DNA of 64,000 nt from Prevotella melaninogenica (GCF_018128065.1 NZ_CP072360.1:624501-688500); one strand, 5' to 3'. Shown: positions 33,344 through 42,915, numbered from the stretch's first letter. Numbers and translations are program-made. Notes: generated from the letters alone by a model not told the origin.

Positions 33344-34396
33344 TTAGCTTTCTGTTTCCTTCATAGCGTCTATTAAACGACTGAACATTTCTTTTAATCC
33401 ATATTCTGCCTTCCAACCTAACTGGTTGATACGCTTTGTGTCAAGTCGTAACTTTGTTGTTGGTGGATAACCCATTCCTTCTTGCAGCTGTATGACAACT
33501 TTTACGTGCTTAGGATTGAAGTTTCCTGCTACGAATTTTGCTATATTACGGATAGAGATATATGTTTCGCTGTTGGCTACATTATATGCCTCACCATTCT
33601 CTCCACGTAACAATAGATAGAGCATCGCACTGACCGCATCTATTGTGTAGCAATAGCTGTGACAGCCTTCACCCTTGGTATGTAGAATGATGTCGTTATT
33701 ATTAATGACACTTCTTGCAAACTGGGCAAAGACACGATTGTCGTTTTTACCGACTCCTGCACCGAATGTCTGTGCCAATCGTGCTACTTTTACAGGAACT
33801 CCATATTCGACAGCATAATTATGGCACAAACCTTCAGCCGCTCTCTTTGCCAAAGGATAACAGCTTCGTGTAGCCATTGGATCAAGATATCCCTGCTTTT
33901 GCTCGGTAAGTGACTCCTTGTCGTCAGTAACAGAGCCATAAATCTCCATCGTTGAAGCAAAAACAAGTGATTCTACTTTTGCCTCCTGCGCATAGGTAAG
34001 GATGTTCTGCATACCAAAATATATCGTATTCATCGTTTCAACGGGTTTCTCGATAAAACCCTTTGAGGCTGTCGGAGCAGCAAAATGAACGATGTAATCG
34101 ATGTTTTTTGAAGGTTTGAAAGTTGCCATTGAGGAAAAGTCATAAGCATAATAGCTTAATGCTTCCCCTTCTTTGCCAAACATCTCTGTTGCCTTTTCGA
34201 TGTTTCTTACAACTGCAATGACGTGCAGATTGATACCTTTCTCTGTTGATAATGCCAAAAGGCAACGCACCATACAGGAGCCTAATAGACCCGTTGCACC
34301 TGTTATGGCAATGGTCTTGTTTCTCAGTTCTTCTGCTAATGCAAACTTTTCAACAAAATTCTTGATATCTTCTTTTAGTATCTTACTGTTCATCAT
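33344..34396 (-). CDS. NAD-dependent epimerase/dehydratase (extended SDR)
   Basis: A nucleotide-sugar-modifying SDR of 350 residues. The Rossmann loop TGATGLLGSCMVR is near residue 33. The catalytic set is the Ser/Thr of ASTMEIYG and the YxxxK of CYPLAKRAAE. KGEGCHSYCYTIDAVSAM corresponds to the usual R-x-F-x-Y-V-x-D-x region of UDP-glucuronate decarboxylase-like enzymes. The exact sugar is not readable. It ends the licD-cytidylyltransferase-SDR set and probably supplies or reduces a sugar for surface polysaccharide. Confidence 0.82.
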   Translation of the reverse strand: MMNSKILKEDIKNFVEKFALAEELRNKTIAITGATGLLGSCMVRCLLALSTEKGINLHVIAVVRNIEKATEMFGKEGEALSYYAYDFSSMATFKPSKNIDYIVHFAAPTASKGFIEKPVETMNTIYFGMQNILTYAQEAKVESLVFASTMEIYGSVTDDKESLTEQKQGYLDPMATRSCYPLAKRAAEGLCHNYAVEYGVPVKVARLAQTFGAGVGKNDNRVFAQFARSVINNNDIILHTKGEGCHSYCYTIDAVSAMLYLLLRGENGEAYNVANSETYISIRNIAKFVAGNFNPKHVKVVIQLQEGMGYPPTTKLRLDTKRINQLGWKAEYGLKEMFSRLIDAMKETES

Positions 34397-34481
34397 CTCA
34401 AAGTTATATAAACGACGGTCCTTTAATTATTTTCTTTTCTGTAATAGGAAGGCTTCATCCTATTGGATGAAAGAACGAGAC

Positions 34482-35216
34482 TTATAAACCAAATATTTGC
34501 TGATCTTCGTGTACCTTTACCATAGCACGTAATACAAAGAAGTCCGTTGGGGTTGTAATCTTAATGTTTTCCATTGGTCCAATGATGGTCCCAAGTTTAT
34601 AACCATAATGGCTCATCATCGTACAAGAGTCGATGAAATCGGATTTTTCTTCCTCTAAGGAGCGTCGATGTGCACTGATAATATCCGATAAGCGAAAACT
34701 TTGTGGGGCACGTGCAATGAGTGAGTCTGCACGTGATGGAATCTCTAATGAGCCATCTGCTTGCTTCACAATAAGCGTTTCTGTTGCAGGAATGCAGGTG
34801 ATACAACTTCCAACCTCTTCTACTTTCTTGATGTTATCCGTAATCGTCTCCTCTGTGATAAGCGGTCGAACGCCATCATGGATGAGGACTGTTGTGTTCT
34901 CATTGTTAATATTCTGACTTTGAGCATAAGCCTCTGCAGCACATAGTCCTTTGTAGATAGATTCCTGTCCTGACTTTCCTCCCGGAACGATCTTTACTAC
35001 TTTGTTAATTTCAAACTTGCGAAGTTGCTTTTCAAGGAATGGAATCCAACTCTCAATGCACGCTACAACGATAGCATCTATGTTCGGATGATTGTCGAAT
35101 AACTCCAAGGTATAGATGATGATAGGTTTCCCATTAAGGTCAAGAAACTGCTTAGGACGCGACTTTGTGTGCATTCTTAGTCCTGATCCGCCTGCAAAGA
35201 TTACTGCTATGTTCAT
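34482..35216 (-). CDS. IspD/TarI-family cytidylyltransferase
   Basis: Activates a sugar-alcohol phosphate with CTP. The 244-residue protein begins MNIAVIFAGGSGLRM with the CTP loop, then SRPKQFLDLNGKPIIIYTLELF, IHDGVRPL and RAPQSFRL. The ATG at 35216 is chosen because the upstream alternative at 35276 overlaps the licD frame. Two roles are possible: IspD of the MEP pathway (dxr is in this window) or TarI-like CDP-ribitol synthesis. Placement next to licD, a transferase that uses CDP-activated alcohols, favours the TarI type. Confidence 0.82.
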   Translation of the reverse strand: MNIAVIFAGGSGLRMHTKSRPKQFLDLNGKPIIIYTLELFDNHPNIDAIVVACIESWIPFLEKQLRKFEINKVVKIVPGGKSGQESIYKGLCAAEAYAQSQNINNENTTVLIHDGVRPLITEETITDNIKKVEEVGSCITCIPATETLIVKQADGSLEIPSRADSLIARAPQSFRLSDIISAHRRSLEEEKSDFIDSCTMMSHYGYKLGTIIGPMENIKITTPTDFFVLRAMVKVHEDQQIFGL

Positions 35217-35259
35217 AATTTTAATTTGGGATTTAAAGGGGTTGAAAGGATTCCTCTTA

Positions 35260-36090
35260 CTACTTAAAGACGACATCTACCTTATGTCTGTCACGCTTAT
35301 CCCTTGGAGGTAGGTTCATATAGTTCCCGTAGGCGATGCGACAGAACTCATCAACGTCTGCAGGACCTTCAAAAGTATAGCCCTCAAAAACGATATCTTT
35401 GTGTGGTATCATACAGCGACGTGGGTGCTGTTCATAGAACCAAGCACCATATGAGTGCATCCAGAGGTCTGGCTTTCCAAAGATTTTGCCGAAAAAGCGG
35501 AACGTAGGAAAGACGATGTTGTGCAAAAGGTTATAGCTCGTCTGTGCTAAATGGGGGTGCTGACCTGCTAATTTTGCATTCACATTCACCGATAGTTTTG
35601 CAGCAAAACGTTGTAGCCAAGGAATCATATTACCCTCGTATGGAAAGATGTCAACATGTAGACCTCTGTATTTCTGTGCTTCGTGTATTCTTCGGTCAAT
35701 ACTGCCTTGGCTTTCGTGGCTACGGTTTTCACTTTTCAAATCGCGTAAACATGCCCACTCTTTATAGAAGCCAGGGTCGGTATCATTGTCTTGTAACACA
35801 TATTGTGGGTGAGGATGTGCTTTCAGATAGTCGCATAAGCGTTTGAAATCCTTATGGCTAACTACCATATCTATGTCATCATCCCAAGGAATAAAGCCCC
35901 CATGACGTACAGCTCCTAACACATTACCGCCATCAAGACGGCAGGGAATGCCTATCTTTTTAGCAGCCTCCTGCAGGTAGATAGCCATGTCAAGCAGTCT
36001 CAACTGTGCTTTTCTGAGCACAGAACCGTCTGGGTTATATTCCTGTCGGAGACTTTCTTGTGTCTCTCCTGTATTGAAAGTTTCAATCAT
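35260..36090 (-). CDS. licD: LicD family phosphotransferase
   Basis: LicD proteins transfer a phospho-alcohol (phosphocholine, phosphoribitol and others) from a CDP donor to a glycan. The 276-residue protein has the hallmark LDGGNVLGAVRHGGFIPWDD followed by DIDMVV, and YRGLHVDIFPYEG further on. There is no signal peptide. It is 43 nt upstream of the cytidylyltransferase start on the same strand, so donor synthesis and transfer are likely coupled. Confidence 0.88.
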   Translation of the reverse strand: MIETFNTGETQESLRQEYNPDGSVLRKAQLRLLDMAIYLQEAAKKIGIPCRLDGGNVLGAVRHGGFIPWDDDIDMVVSHKDFKRLCDYLKAHPHPQYVLQDNDTDPGFYKEWACLRDLKSENRSHESQGSIDRRIHEAQKYRGLHVDIFPYEGNMIPWLQRFAAKLSVNVNAKLAGQHPHLAQTSYNLLHNIVFPTFRFFGKIFGKPDLWMHSYGAWFYEQHPRRCMIPHKDIVFEGYTFEGPADVDEFCRIAYGNYMNLPPRDKRDRHKVDVVFK

Positions 36091-36232
36091 TTTCCGTTAA
36101 TATACTTGTTGCAAAGATAATAAAAGATTATGACTTCACCTTCTGTCTCTATAAAAACTTATGTTTTGATTTCATGATTCGAGCTAATATACTTATCTTT
36201 GCGGAGGTAATTTGGTGCTTACTTGATTGCTG

Positions 36233-36311
36233 TTAGTGTTGGTGCTTGCCCTCCGCACGAGTGGTGTTTATGCTTCGCACGAATGGTGTTTGCCCTCCGC
36301 ACCACATGTGC
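36233..36311. repeat. 22-bp-phased palindrome array, locus C
   Basis: GCAC-N5-GTG(T/C) units start at 36255, 36277 and 36299. A degenerate unit 22 bp earlier (36233) keeps GGTGC at its end. Linkers are 9 nt. The array fills part of the 308-nt spacer between divergent licD and the gene at 36399; nothing else was seen there. Confidence 0.88.
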
Positions 36312-36398
36312 GGAGTAATTACACACTAATTAAAAACGGTAAGTGAGGTTGTTACTGATTGTATAAAATATAGAAAGAGATTACTCTTATCATAGGAA

Positions 36399-36998
36399 AT
36401 GTTGAGTGGAAAGCATAAGATTTATTGGATGGTTAGAAAACTATTAAGTAGCTTATTGTGGCTTGAGATAGTATGGGTGGTATTCAATTGCGTATCACCT
36501 TGGAGGTTATGGAGTGATGCGGATATCATAATTGTCTGCACTTTACCTTGGATAGTGCTTTTCTTTCTTATCCGCTATATCAAGCGGAGGTGGAAGGAAG
36601 AGGGTAATGCCGCTATAGGTTGTTTGTATACCATGTTATGGGTGACCATTCCTTTCATTATCATTGCGCAACTACTCTTTGGTTGGTTGTGGAACTTAAA
36701 AAATGATTCAACCAAGATAACGTTTGAAGACGATAAGTATCAGGTAACAATTATTAAGGCGCTATTCGCAACACAGATGGATAAGATGCAGATTATGGAA
36801 CACTGTGGTCCATTCTATCATGAAGTCTATTTCAGTGAACTCCATGATATTGATACGAATAAGTTAAAAAGTACATCAGCTATTGAAGACTTTCTTAAGG
36901 AGCAAGAGAGAAAAAATAGCTATCGGATAGTTTCTTTACTATTCCAAAGTATGTGGGATTTGGCTTTTCCAAAGAAAAGCGTTACATTTGCATGTTAG
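36399..36998 (+). CDS. Hypothetical membrane protein
   Basis: A 199-residue protein of unrecognised family. Three hydrophobic segments lie in the first 110 residues (SSLLWLEIVWVVFNCVS, IIIVCTLPWIVLFFLI, LWVTIPFIIIAQLLFGWLW). A polar C-terminal domain with VTIIKALFATQMDKMQIMEH follows, probably on one side of the membrane. It lies upstream of the flippase gene on the same strand with a 178-nt gap. Function unknown. Confidence 0.65.
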   Translation: MLSGKHKIYWMVRKLLSSLLWLEIVWVVFNCVSPWRLWSDADIIIVCTLPWIVLFFLIRYIKRRWKEEGNAAIGCLYTMLWVTIPFIIIAQLLFGWLWNLKNDSTKITFEDDKYQVTIIKALFATQMDKMQIMEHCGPFYHEVYFSELHDIDTNKLKSTSAIEDFLKEQERKNSYRIVSLLFQSMWDLAFPKKSVTFAC

Positions 36999-37176
36999 AT
37001 AGATTATGCCTAATAGTGTGGGAAAGGGGAATAATATCTTTCTTTTCTCTATCTGCGATAACGAGTACTTTCATGAAGGGAACCTTATTTGTCAGAAGGC
37101 AACTGACCTCTTTTTAAGATAGAATATACTTTGAGGAGGAGATAAGAAACAACGTATCATAGAGATACAAAAGCTA

Positions 37177-38619
37177 ATGGAAAAAGAAACACTCAAGGAG
37201 AAAACAGCCAAAGGACTCTTTTGGGGTGCATTGAACAATGGTACAATGCAGCTGTTGAATATTGTCATTGGAATATTTTTGGCACGTTTACTCACACCAG
37301 CCGACTATGGATTGGTGGGAATGTTGGCTGTGTTTACAGCGATTGCGGGTGCCTTGCAGGAAAGTGGATTTACTGCAGCACTTGCCAATATGGAGCGTCC
37401 AACGGATAATGATTATAACTCTGTCTTTTGGTTTAGTGCTATAATGGGTTGGATTTCATATACAACCCTCTTCTTTTCAGCTCCTTTGATTGCAGCTTTC
37501 TTTCATCATCCAGAGCTTATCAGTCTATCCCGTTTCGTCTTTGCATCATTGCTCTTTTCGTCATTAGGTACGGCTCCTGCAGCTTATCTTTTCAAAAATA
37601 TGATGGTTAAAGAGACTGCTTTGCTGCGCATCACATGCCTTTTTATTTCGGGTGTGGTAGGAATTATCTTAGCATTAAAGGGTTATGCTTATTGGAGTTT
37701 GGCTTGGCAGCAAGTGCTTTATATCAGTCTTACGAGTCTGTGGCGTTTCTTTATTATTCCTTGGCGACCCTCTTTTCGCATCGACTTTACCCCTGTAAAG
37801 AAGATGTTTTCCTTTAGTTATAAGATTCTTGTGACGACGATTGTCAATACAATTAGTCAGAATATTCTAACCTTTATCTTCGGTCGTTTATATTCTGCAA
37901 AGGTAGTGGGAAACTTCTCTCAAGCCTTCAAGTGGGATACGATGGCAAGCACCTTTGTGTCTGGAACGGTGTCGCAGGTAGCGCAACCAGTGCTTGTTGA
38001 GGTGAATAAAGACCCAGAAAGGCAGGTGAATGTGTTCCGTAAGATGCTTCGTTTTACGGCATTCTTAGTCTTTCCAGCTATGTTCGGATTGGCGATGATA
38101 TCGCACGAATTTATCATTCTTCTTATATCAGATAAATGGATAGAGAGCATTCCTTTGCTACGAATCCTCTGTATTAGCGGTGCTTTTTTACCATTTTATA
38201 CGATGTATCAGAACCTTATCATTAGTCGTGGAAAGTCTGTTGTCTATATGTGGTGTACAGTAGCTTTGATTATCGCACAGATTGGTTTTGTTATTATCTG
38301 TTATCGAGAAGGAGTCGTCTTTATGGTTAGCGTATATACTCTTGTGACCGTCTTGTGGCTCTTTGTATGGCAATTCTTTGCAGGAAAGGAAACGGGGTTG
38401 CGCCTTTTTGATGTTCTGAAGGATATTAGTCCTTACCTTTTAGCTTCAGTAGCTGTGATGGTTGTTGTTTATTTCGCAACCTCTTTTATTCATAACCTCC
38501 TTTTACTGTTGATAGTAAGAATCCTTATCGCGGCTGTTCTTTACTTCTTTATCATGAAGTGGGCAGGCTCACAAATACTCGTGGAATGTATGAATTATCT
38601 GCGTCGCCGTAAGCAATAG
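37177..38619 (+). CDS. Polysaccharide flippase, Wzx/MOP type
   Basis: A 480-residue polytopic protein of the lipopolysaccharide-biosynthesis Polysacc_synt_3 (WzxC-like) group. The N-terminal TAKGLFWGALNNGTMQLLNI is followed by RLLTPADYGLVGMLAVF, both typical of this family. About twelve to fourteen hydrophobic segments follow. It likely moves undecaprenyl-linked oligosaccharide across the inner membrane. Downstream genes encode an acetyltransferase and a glycosyltransferase on the same strand. Confidence 0.88.
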   Translation: MEKETLKEKTAKGLFWGALNNGTMQLLNIVIGIFLARLLTPADYGLVGMLAVFTAIAGALQESGFTAALANMERPTDNDYNSVFWFSAIMGWISYTTLFFSAPLIAAFFHHPELISLSRFVFASLLFSSLGTAPAAYLFKNMMVKETALLRITCLFISGVVGIILALKGYAYWSLAWQQVLYISLTSLWRFFIIPWRPSFRIDFTPVKKMFSFSYKILVTTIVNTISQNILTFIFGRLYSAKVVGNFSQAFKWDTMASTFVSGTVSQVAQPVLVEVNKDPERQVNVFRKMLRFTAFLVFPAMFGLAMISHEFIILLISDKWIESIPLLRILCISGAFLPFYTMYQNLIISRGKSVVYMWCTVALIIAQIGFVIICYREGVVFMVSVYTLVTVLWLFVWQFFAGKETGLRLFDVLKDISPYLLASVAVMVVVYFATSFIHNLLLLLIVRILIAAVLYFFIMKWAGSQILVECMNYLRRRKQ

Positions 38620-38656
38620 AGGAAAAGGAGTACTTGGAATATTAAGGAATAAGTTG

Positions 38657-38664
38657 TATATTTG
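38657..38664 (+). promoter_or_regulatory. -7 element before the acetyltransferase gene
   Basis: TATATTTG fits TAnnTTTG and ends 15 nt before the ATG at 38680. It overlaps a TTG at 38662 that would otherwise extend the frame, so the ATG is preferred. Confidence 0.45.
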
Positions 38665-38679
38665 CATAAAAAAGAGAAG

Positions 38680-39237
38680 ATGAACCCATTTGTTCAAGGT
38701 GTAATACTTACCGTCTCCTCGCTGAGATTGATACCACATATCCTACTGTACAAGTTGTATAGTGAGCAGATTGATGATGATCTCCTACAAGTGCAGGACC
38801 GAAAGCGAGGCGTGCGTAACTTTGTGAAGGTCATGACGCGCGAGCGTACCTTCCGTAATCTTTTCTATTATAGGATAGGTGAATACATGGCAACGCCTAT
38901 TAAATGGCTGTGTCCGGGTGAACGAACACTGAATATTTGGTGCCCTTCTATTGGCAAAGGCGCTCACTTTGAACATAACTATGCGACCTATCTGAATGCT
39001 GAAAGTATTGGTAAGAACTTCTATTGTCTTCAATTAGTAACCTTAGGAACAGGGCATCATGAAGGACAAGAAGGTCGCCCTGTCATTGGCGATAATGTGA
39101 AGATAATGACAGGAGCAACGGTCTTCGGACCTATTCGCATTGGTAACAATGTGACGATAGGGGCAGGAGCCGTAGTCTTTAAGGATGTACCTGACGGCTG
39201 TACCGTTGTCGGTAACCCTGCAAGAATAGTAAAATAG
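38680..39237 (+). CDS. Left-handed beta-helix acetyltransferase, serine acetyltransferase-like
   Basis: A 185-residue protein. The C-terminal hexapeptide-repeat domain (PVIGDNVKIMTGATVFGPI, NNVTIGAGAVVFKDVP, GNPARIVK) matches CysE and sugar O-acetyltransferases. The N-terminal half with KVMTRERTFRNLFYYRIGEY is typical of polysaccharide-cluster relatives of CysE. Given the flippase and glycosyltransferase neighbours, sugar O-acetylation is more likely than cysteine synthesis. The in-frame TTG at 38662 is not used here because it lies within the -7 box. Confidence 0.8.
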   Translation: MNPFVQGVILTVSSLRLIPHILLYKLYSEQIDDDLLQVQDRKRGVRNFVKVMTRERTFRNLFYYRIGEYMATPIKWLCPGERTLNIWCPSIGKGAHFEHNYATYLNAESIGKNFYCLQLVTLGTGHHEGQEGRPVIGDNVKIMTGATVFGPIRIGNNVTIGAGAVVFKDVPDGCTVVGNPARIVK

Positions 39238-39266
39238 CTATAAATGAAGTTGATAATAACAAGATA

Positions 39267-40088
39267 ATGGAATACCCAAAGATAACAGTTGTAACACCAT
39301 CCTACAATCAAGGACAGTTCATCGAAGCAACGATACAATCAGTAATCGGACAGCAATATCCTAACTTGGAGTATCTTGTTTGTGATGGTGGTTCTACCGA
39401 TGAAACCGTGGAAATATTGAAGAGGTACTCTGATAAGATTACATGGTGGTGTAGTGAGAAGGACAAGGGACAAAGCGATGCTATCAATAAAGGTATGCGT
39501 AGGGCAACGGGTGATATTGTCTGCTGGATAAATAGTGATGATGTACTACTTCCAGGAACATTACATACCGTCGCAAAGTTCTATCATGACCATCCTGATA
39601 CGGACTTTGCCAATGGCTATACGGTCGAAATAGACAAGGAAGGAAAGATTATCAACTTTACGCATATCGTAATGAATCACTTCTTCTTCCGCCATGGTTG
39701 CTATAATATATCGCAACCGGGAATGTTCTGGAAACGTGAGATATTCGATAGAATCGGCTATATTGATGAGTCTTTCCATGCTAAGATGGATGTGGAATGG
39801 CTGATAAGAGTTTATGAAGCAGGACTAAAAGTAAGACGTATTAACCGCAACCTCGGTGCTATTCGTATCTATCCTGATACCAAGACGGCACAGGGAGGAA
39901 GCATTTGGATACGAGATACGGACGCACTTCGTGAGATGTATCATGGTAAGTATTTACCTGAAAATGGCAAGTTATACCGTCCTTTCTTCAAACTCTACAA
40001 GATTTTAGATGGTTGTATGTTCCGTAATGCCATGAGGAAATGGCAATATTGTGGGAAACCTGTAACGGCTTATAAAGAGAATCTTTAA
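39267..40088 (+). CDS. Family 2 glycosyltransferase
   Basis: A GT-A fold enzyme of 273 residues starting MEYPKITVVTPSYNQGQFI. The nucleotide-sugar site YLVCDGGSTDETVE, the DxD-like WINSDDVLLPG and the acceptor region ISQPGMFWKREIFD are clear. It has no membrane anchor. It lies 29 nt after the acetyltransferase gene and probably extends the same surface glycan. Donor sugar unknown. Confidence 0.9.
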   Translation: MEYPKITVVTPSYNQGQFIEATIQSVIGQQYPNLEYLVCDGGSTDETVEILKRYSDKITWWCSEKDKGQSDAINKGMRRATGDIVCWINSDDVLLPGTLHTVAKFYHDHPDTDFANGYTVEIDKEGKIINFTHIVMNHFFFRHGCYNISQPGMFWKREIFDRIGYIDESFHAKMDVEWLIRVYEAGLKVRRINRNLGAIRIYPDTKTAQGGSIWIRDTDALREMYHGKYLPENGKLYRPFFKLYKILDGCMFRNAMRKWQYCGKPVTAYKENL

Positions 40089-40125
40089 CAACGACCTGCT
40101 CTTGAATGAACTAAGAGAAGGTCTG

Positions 40126-40176
40126 AACAAACAAAAACGACTTCCCTAAAGCATAAGGAAGTCGTTTTTGTTTGTT
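40126..40176. terminator. Bidirectional terminator
   Basis: Perfect 20-bp stem (40126-40145 with 40157-40176) ending in GTTTTTGTTTGTT, located between the convergent glycosyltransferase and membrane-protein genes. Confidence 0.88.
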
Positions 40177-40189
40177 TATGCGGAAGGTT

Positions 40190-41554
40190 TCAATGTGGTG
40201 CAACAAAGCCTCGTAACATATAAGGAATGATGAGGCTAAGGTTATATACCATTAAAGCAAGGCTCATTGTGGCGATAAGTAGTCTTGCACCTATCAGCAC
40301 ACGTCTTCGTTTGATGCACTTAAATAAGTAAGTAATTGCTATTGGAATAACGAACAACCAGTGTGCACCCATGATATAAACCTCGATAATACCGAAGCCA
40401 AGAATGATATGTAAGAAGATGTCTGTGGCAAACCAAGCCATACATAATTGTAGGAATTTATCCTTTCTACCTGCGATGATTCCGCCTAAAAATAAAAGTA
40501 TTATCAATCCTTCGGCTATGTAATTGAGTACACAACTATATCTGACGATGATTGGACGTGACTTATTTACATCCTCTAATACATGTTCTTGGTGAAGTTG
40601 TATGCTTTCTCCGAAGAGGTTCTCTATGATAGCATCAGTTCTCGAACTTGATAAGTCGGTCCATTCAAAAAATCTGTTGTTTGCCACTTGCGTTCCAGTA
40701 CGGCTCTTCATAAATTCATGTTGCTTCTCATACTTGGCTGCAAACTTCTGATCTTTCTTTAATTTCTTTTCCTTTACCCTTGCTTGTAGTTTGGCATCTG
40801 GCTCAACGAAGGTTGACTGTTGGTACGCATAGATAGCGAACAATGCGCCAAGAGGGAGGATAAAACTTACAAGGATGTGCTTAATACGGAAGGTACGCTT
40901 GTCATTGACAAATAAATCTGCTAAACCAATCTTTGCGATGTTAGTAAAAGTAATACCTGTTGCAAAGAAGGATAAAAGCATCGTCTGCCATGCTTTCATG
41001 CGTCCTTTCTCTCGTTTCATCGCTCTTCCTGCAAGGTATAGCGTCATCGTTAGGAAGAAAAGAGAGAAGACGAAATGGTCGGGTACAAACGATGTCAGGA
41101 GGATGGAGGCGAAAGAAAAGAAGAAAACCGTCAGTAATAGAGCATCTTTCTTTCTTAACTTTTGCACTTCTGTAAAGATACGATAGATGAAAAGACAACT
41201 GTAGGTGGCGGCGAGCACATTCAAGAAAGCCTCGATGAATATGGCATAATTCCTACCTGTAAGATCCATTAGCCAGTGGTTGAGGAGATAGAAGGGATAG
41301 AAAAATGTTGGTAGCAAGGGATGACGATAGAGCTGATAATAAATCTTCCATCGTGACATTGTCATATAGGAAAGGTTATCAAAGCCCGAAACGGTGTAAT
41401 GGTCGAAGAATAATCCCCAGAAACCAAGGTTACCTCCTCTGGTAAACAAACCATAGTTATAGGCTATCATAAGCCAGTTTAGTGCCGCAAAAGCTAAGAA
41501 TGCTGTCAGGCATAGCTGTCTTTCATCTCGTTTTATAGCAAAGATATTTCGCAT
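40190..41554 (-). CDS. Polytopic membrane protein, GT-C-like, paralogue 2 (possibly DUF6080)
   Basis: A 454-residue protein with about ten hydrophobic segments. It has a glycosyltransferase-C-like layout: a first periplasmic loop containing YTVSGFDNLSYMTMSRWK, then RHPLLPTFFYPFYLLNHWL, and a charged periplasmic segment (about residues 245-310). Many positions match the neighbour at 41563-42915, from which it is separated by 8 nt. I think the family is listed as DUF6080, but this is from memory. A polyprenyl-phosphate-sugar-dependent transferase is a possible role, not shown. Confidence 0.7.
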   Translation of the reverse strand: MRNIFAIKRDERQLCLTAFLAFAALNWLMIAYNYGLFTRGGNLGFWGLFFDHYTVSGFDNLSYMTMSRWKIYYQLYRHPLLPTFFYPFYLLNHWLMDLTGRNYAIFIEAFLNVLAATYSCLFIYRIFTEVQKLRKKDALLLTVFFFSFASILLTSFVPDHFVFSLFFLTMTLYLAGRAMKREKGRMKAWQTMLLSFFATGITFTNIAKIGLADLFVNDKRTFRIKHILVSFILPLGALFAIYAYQQSTFVEPDAKLQARVKEKKLKKDQKFAAKYEKQHEFMKSRTGTQVANNRFFEWTDLSSSRTDAIIENLFGESIQLHQEHVLEDVNKSRPIIVRYSCVLNYIAEGLIILLFLGGIIAGRKDKFLQLCMAWFATDIFLHIILGFGIIEVYIMGAHWLFVIPIAITYLFKCIKRRRVLIGARLLIATMSLALMVYNLSLIIPYMLRGFVAPH

Positions 41555-41562
41555 AACGTCTC

Positions 41563-42915
41563 TTATAAGTTTAGTAGATAGTTAGCTGTTAAGCCTCCGT
41601 TGTAAGTCCAAAGGAAGATGGTAATCACTAATAGTAACCCTCGCAGCATTTGGCGGTATCTGTGAGATAGTCCTTTCATAAGATAACCATGGGCTATCGG
41701 GATAATGAAAACCCACCCTGACGCCATGATATAAACCTCTGTAATACCAAAACCCAAAATGAGATGCAAGGTTATATCGCAGGCAAACCACGCTAACAAC
41801 ATTTGGAAGAAGTGCTTTCGACAACCGAAAAATATTCCAACGAAAAAGAGCACGACCACGACAGCTTCTATCACGTAGTTGATTATCCAGTTATAGGCGA
41901 TGAAGACAGGTCGGTCCCAGGCTACATCTTTCAGTAGATAACGCTGGTGTAACTGAATAGATTCGCCAAAGAAGTTCTCTACCAATGTCTTTGAACGGGG
42001 TGTTGATCCGTCAAGCCAATCAAGCATTGATCCCTTTGACATGGTTTGTCCTAAATGATTCTTCTGCCAAGCATTACGTTTTTTATAGAATTCTTCAACT
42101 CCTTTAGGGTCTTTTTGTTTTTTTACTTTCTCTATGTTGCTAATGACAGCCTTCTGGGGAACTTCCAAAAGGTAGTATTGTGACTGCTGAATTCCAATTA
42201 ATAAGAAGGCTGGAAGGATGATTCCAATACTGATATACTTCCATGTAAAGAACCTTTTTCGATTCGTAAATAGCCCTGCAAGATATATCTTTGCTCCATT
42301 CGAGGTAGCCATTCCCGCTGTGAAAAAGGTTAGGAAGAATGACTGCCATGCTGTCAATAATTCTCCTTTCTTCATCTTTTTACCGCAGATGTATAATGCC
42401 ATTAAAAGGAACATCATTGATACGATGAAATGATCGGGAACCATTGATGGTATAAGGATATGTCCGAAAGAAAAGAGTAGGAGGGTGAGAAGGGTTGCGT
42501 CAAACTGTTTTAATCCCATCACTTCACGGAAGATACGATAGGCAAATATCGCTGCGTAGAAAGCAGAGAATACGATAATTGTTGCCATGAAGCACACGGC
42601 AAAGTTATATCCAAAGATTTCTATGAGCCAATGGTTCAATAGGTAAAGTGGATAAAGGAAGGTGAGATATAGCGGATGACGTGAAGTTACAAAGTGAATT
42701 CGCATTCCTGAAATGGTTATCCAAGACCAGTTGTCATAGCCTGACATACGGAAATTCTTGGTAAAGATACTCCAGAAACCGCCATGTGCGCCCATTGTAT
42801 AAACATGATAATGACTGGTGATGAGCAATATATTGAATGTGAGGAAAACAGCCAACATAATAAATGCTAACCAGCGTTCCTCTTTCTTTACCTTGAATAT
42901 ATTGAATATGTGCAT
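41563..42915 (-). CDS. Polytopic membrane protein, GT-C-like, paralogue 1 (possibly DUF6080)
   Basis: A 450-residue protein, tandem paralogue of the next gene. Shared motifs in the same order are IFxxKxxERxL at the N-terminus, SGYDNWSWITIS, RHPLYLTFLYPLYLLNHWL, SMVPDHFIVSMMFLLMALY, SFFLTFFTAGMATSNGAKI and ENFFGESIQLHQRYLL. The spacing of hydrophobic segments is the same. No signal for a known enzyme class beyond the GT-C-like topology. It is the first gene of the pair. Confidence 0.7.
   Translation of the reverse strand: MHIFNIFKVKKEERWLAFIMLAVFLTFNILLITSHYHVYTMGAHGGFWSIFTKNFRMSGYDNWSWITISGMRIHFVTSRHPLYLTFLYPLYLLNHWLIEIFGYNFAVCFMATIIVFSAFYAAIFAYRIFREVMGLKQFDATLLTLLLFSFGHILIPSMVPDHFIVSMMFLLMALYICGKKMKKGELLTAWQSFFLTFFTAGMATSNGAKIYLAGLFTNRKRFFTWKYISIGIILPAFLLIGIQQSQYYLLEVPQKAVISNIEKVKKQKDPKGVEEFYKKRNAWQKNHLGQTMSKGSMLDWLDGSTPRSKTLVENFFGESIQLHQRYLLKDVAWDRPVFIAYNWIINYVIEAVVVVLFFVGIFFGCRKHFFQMLLAWFACDITLHLILGFGITEVYIMASGWVFIIPIAHGYLMKGLSHRYRQMLRGLLLVITIFLWTYNGGLTANYLLNL

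Noticed and set aside
37006..37122. 38-codon frame between the hypothetical membrane gene and the flippase gene
   Set aside because: No promoter, no hydrophobic or known motif, and no other support.
38662..38679. TTG start for the acetyltransferase, six codons upstream
   Set aside because: The TTG is part of a TATATTTG -7 box, so the ATG at 38680 is more likely.
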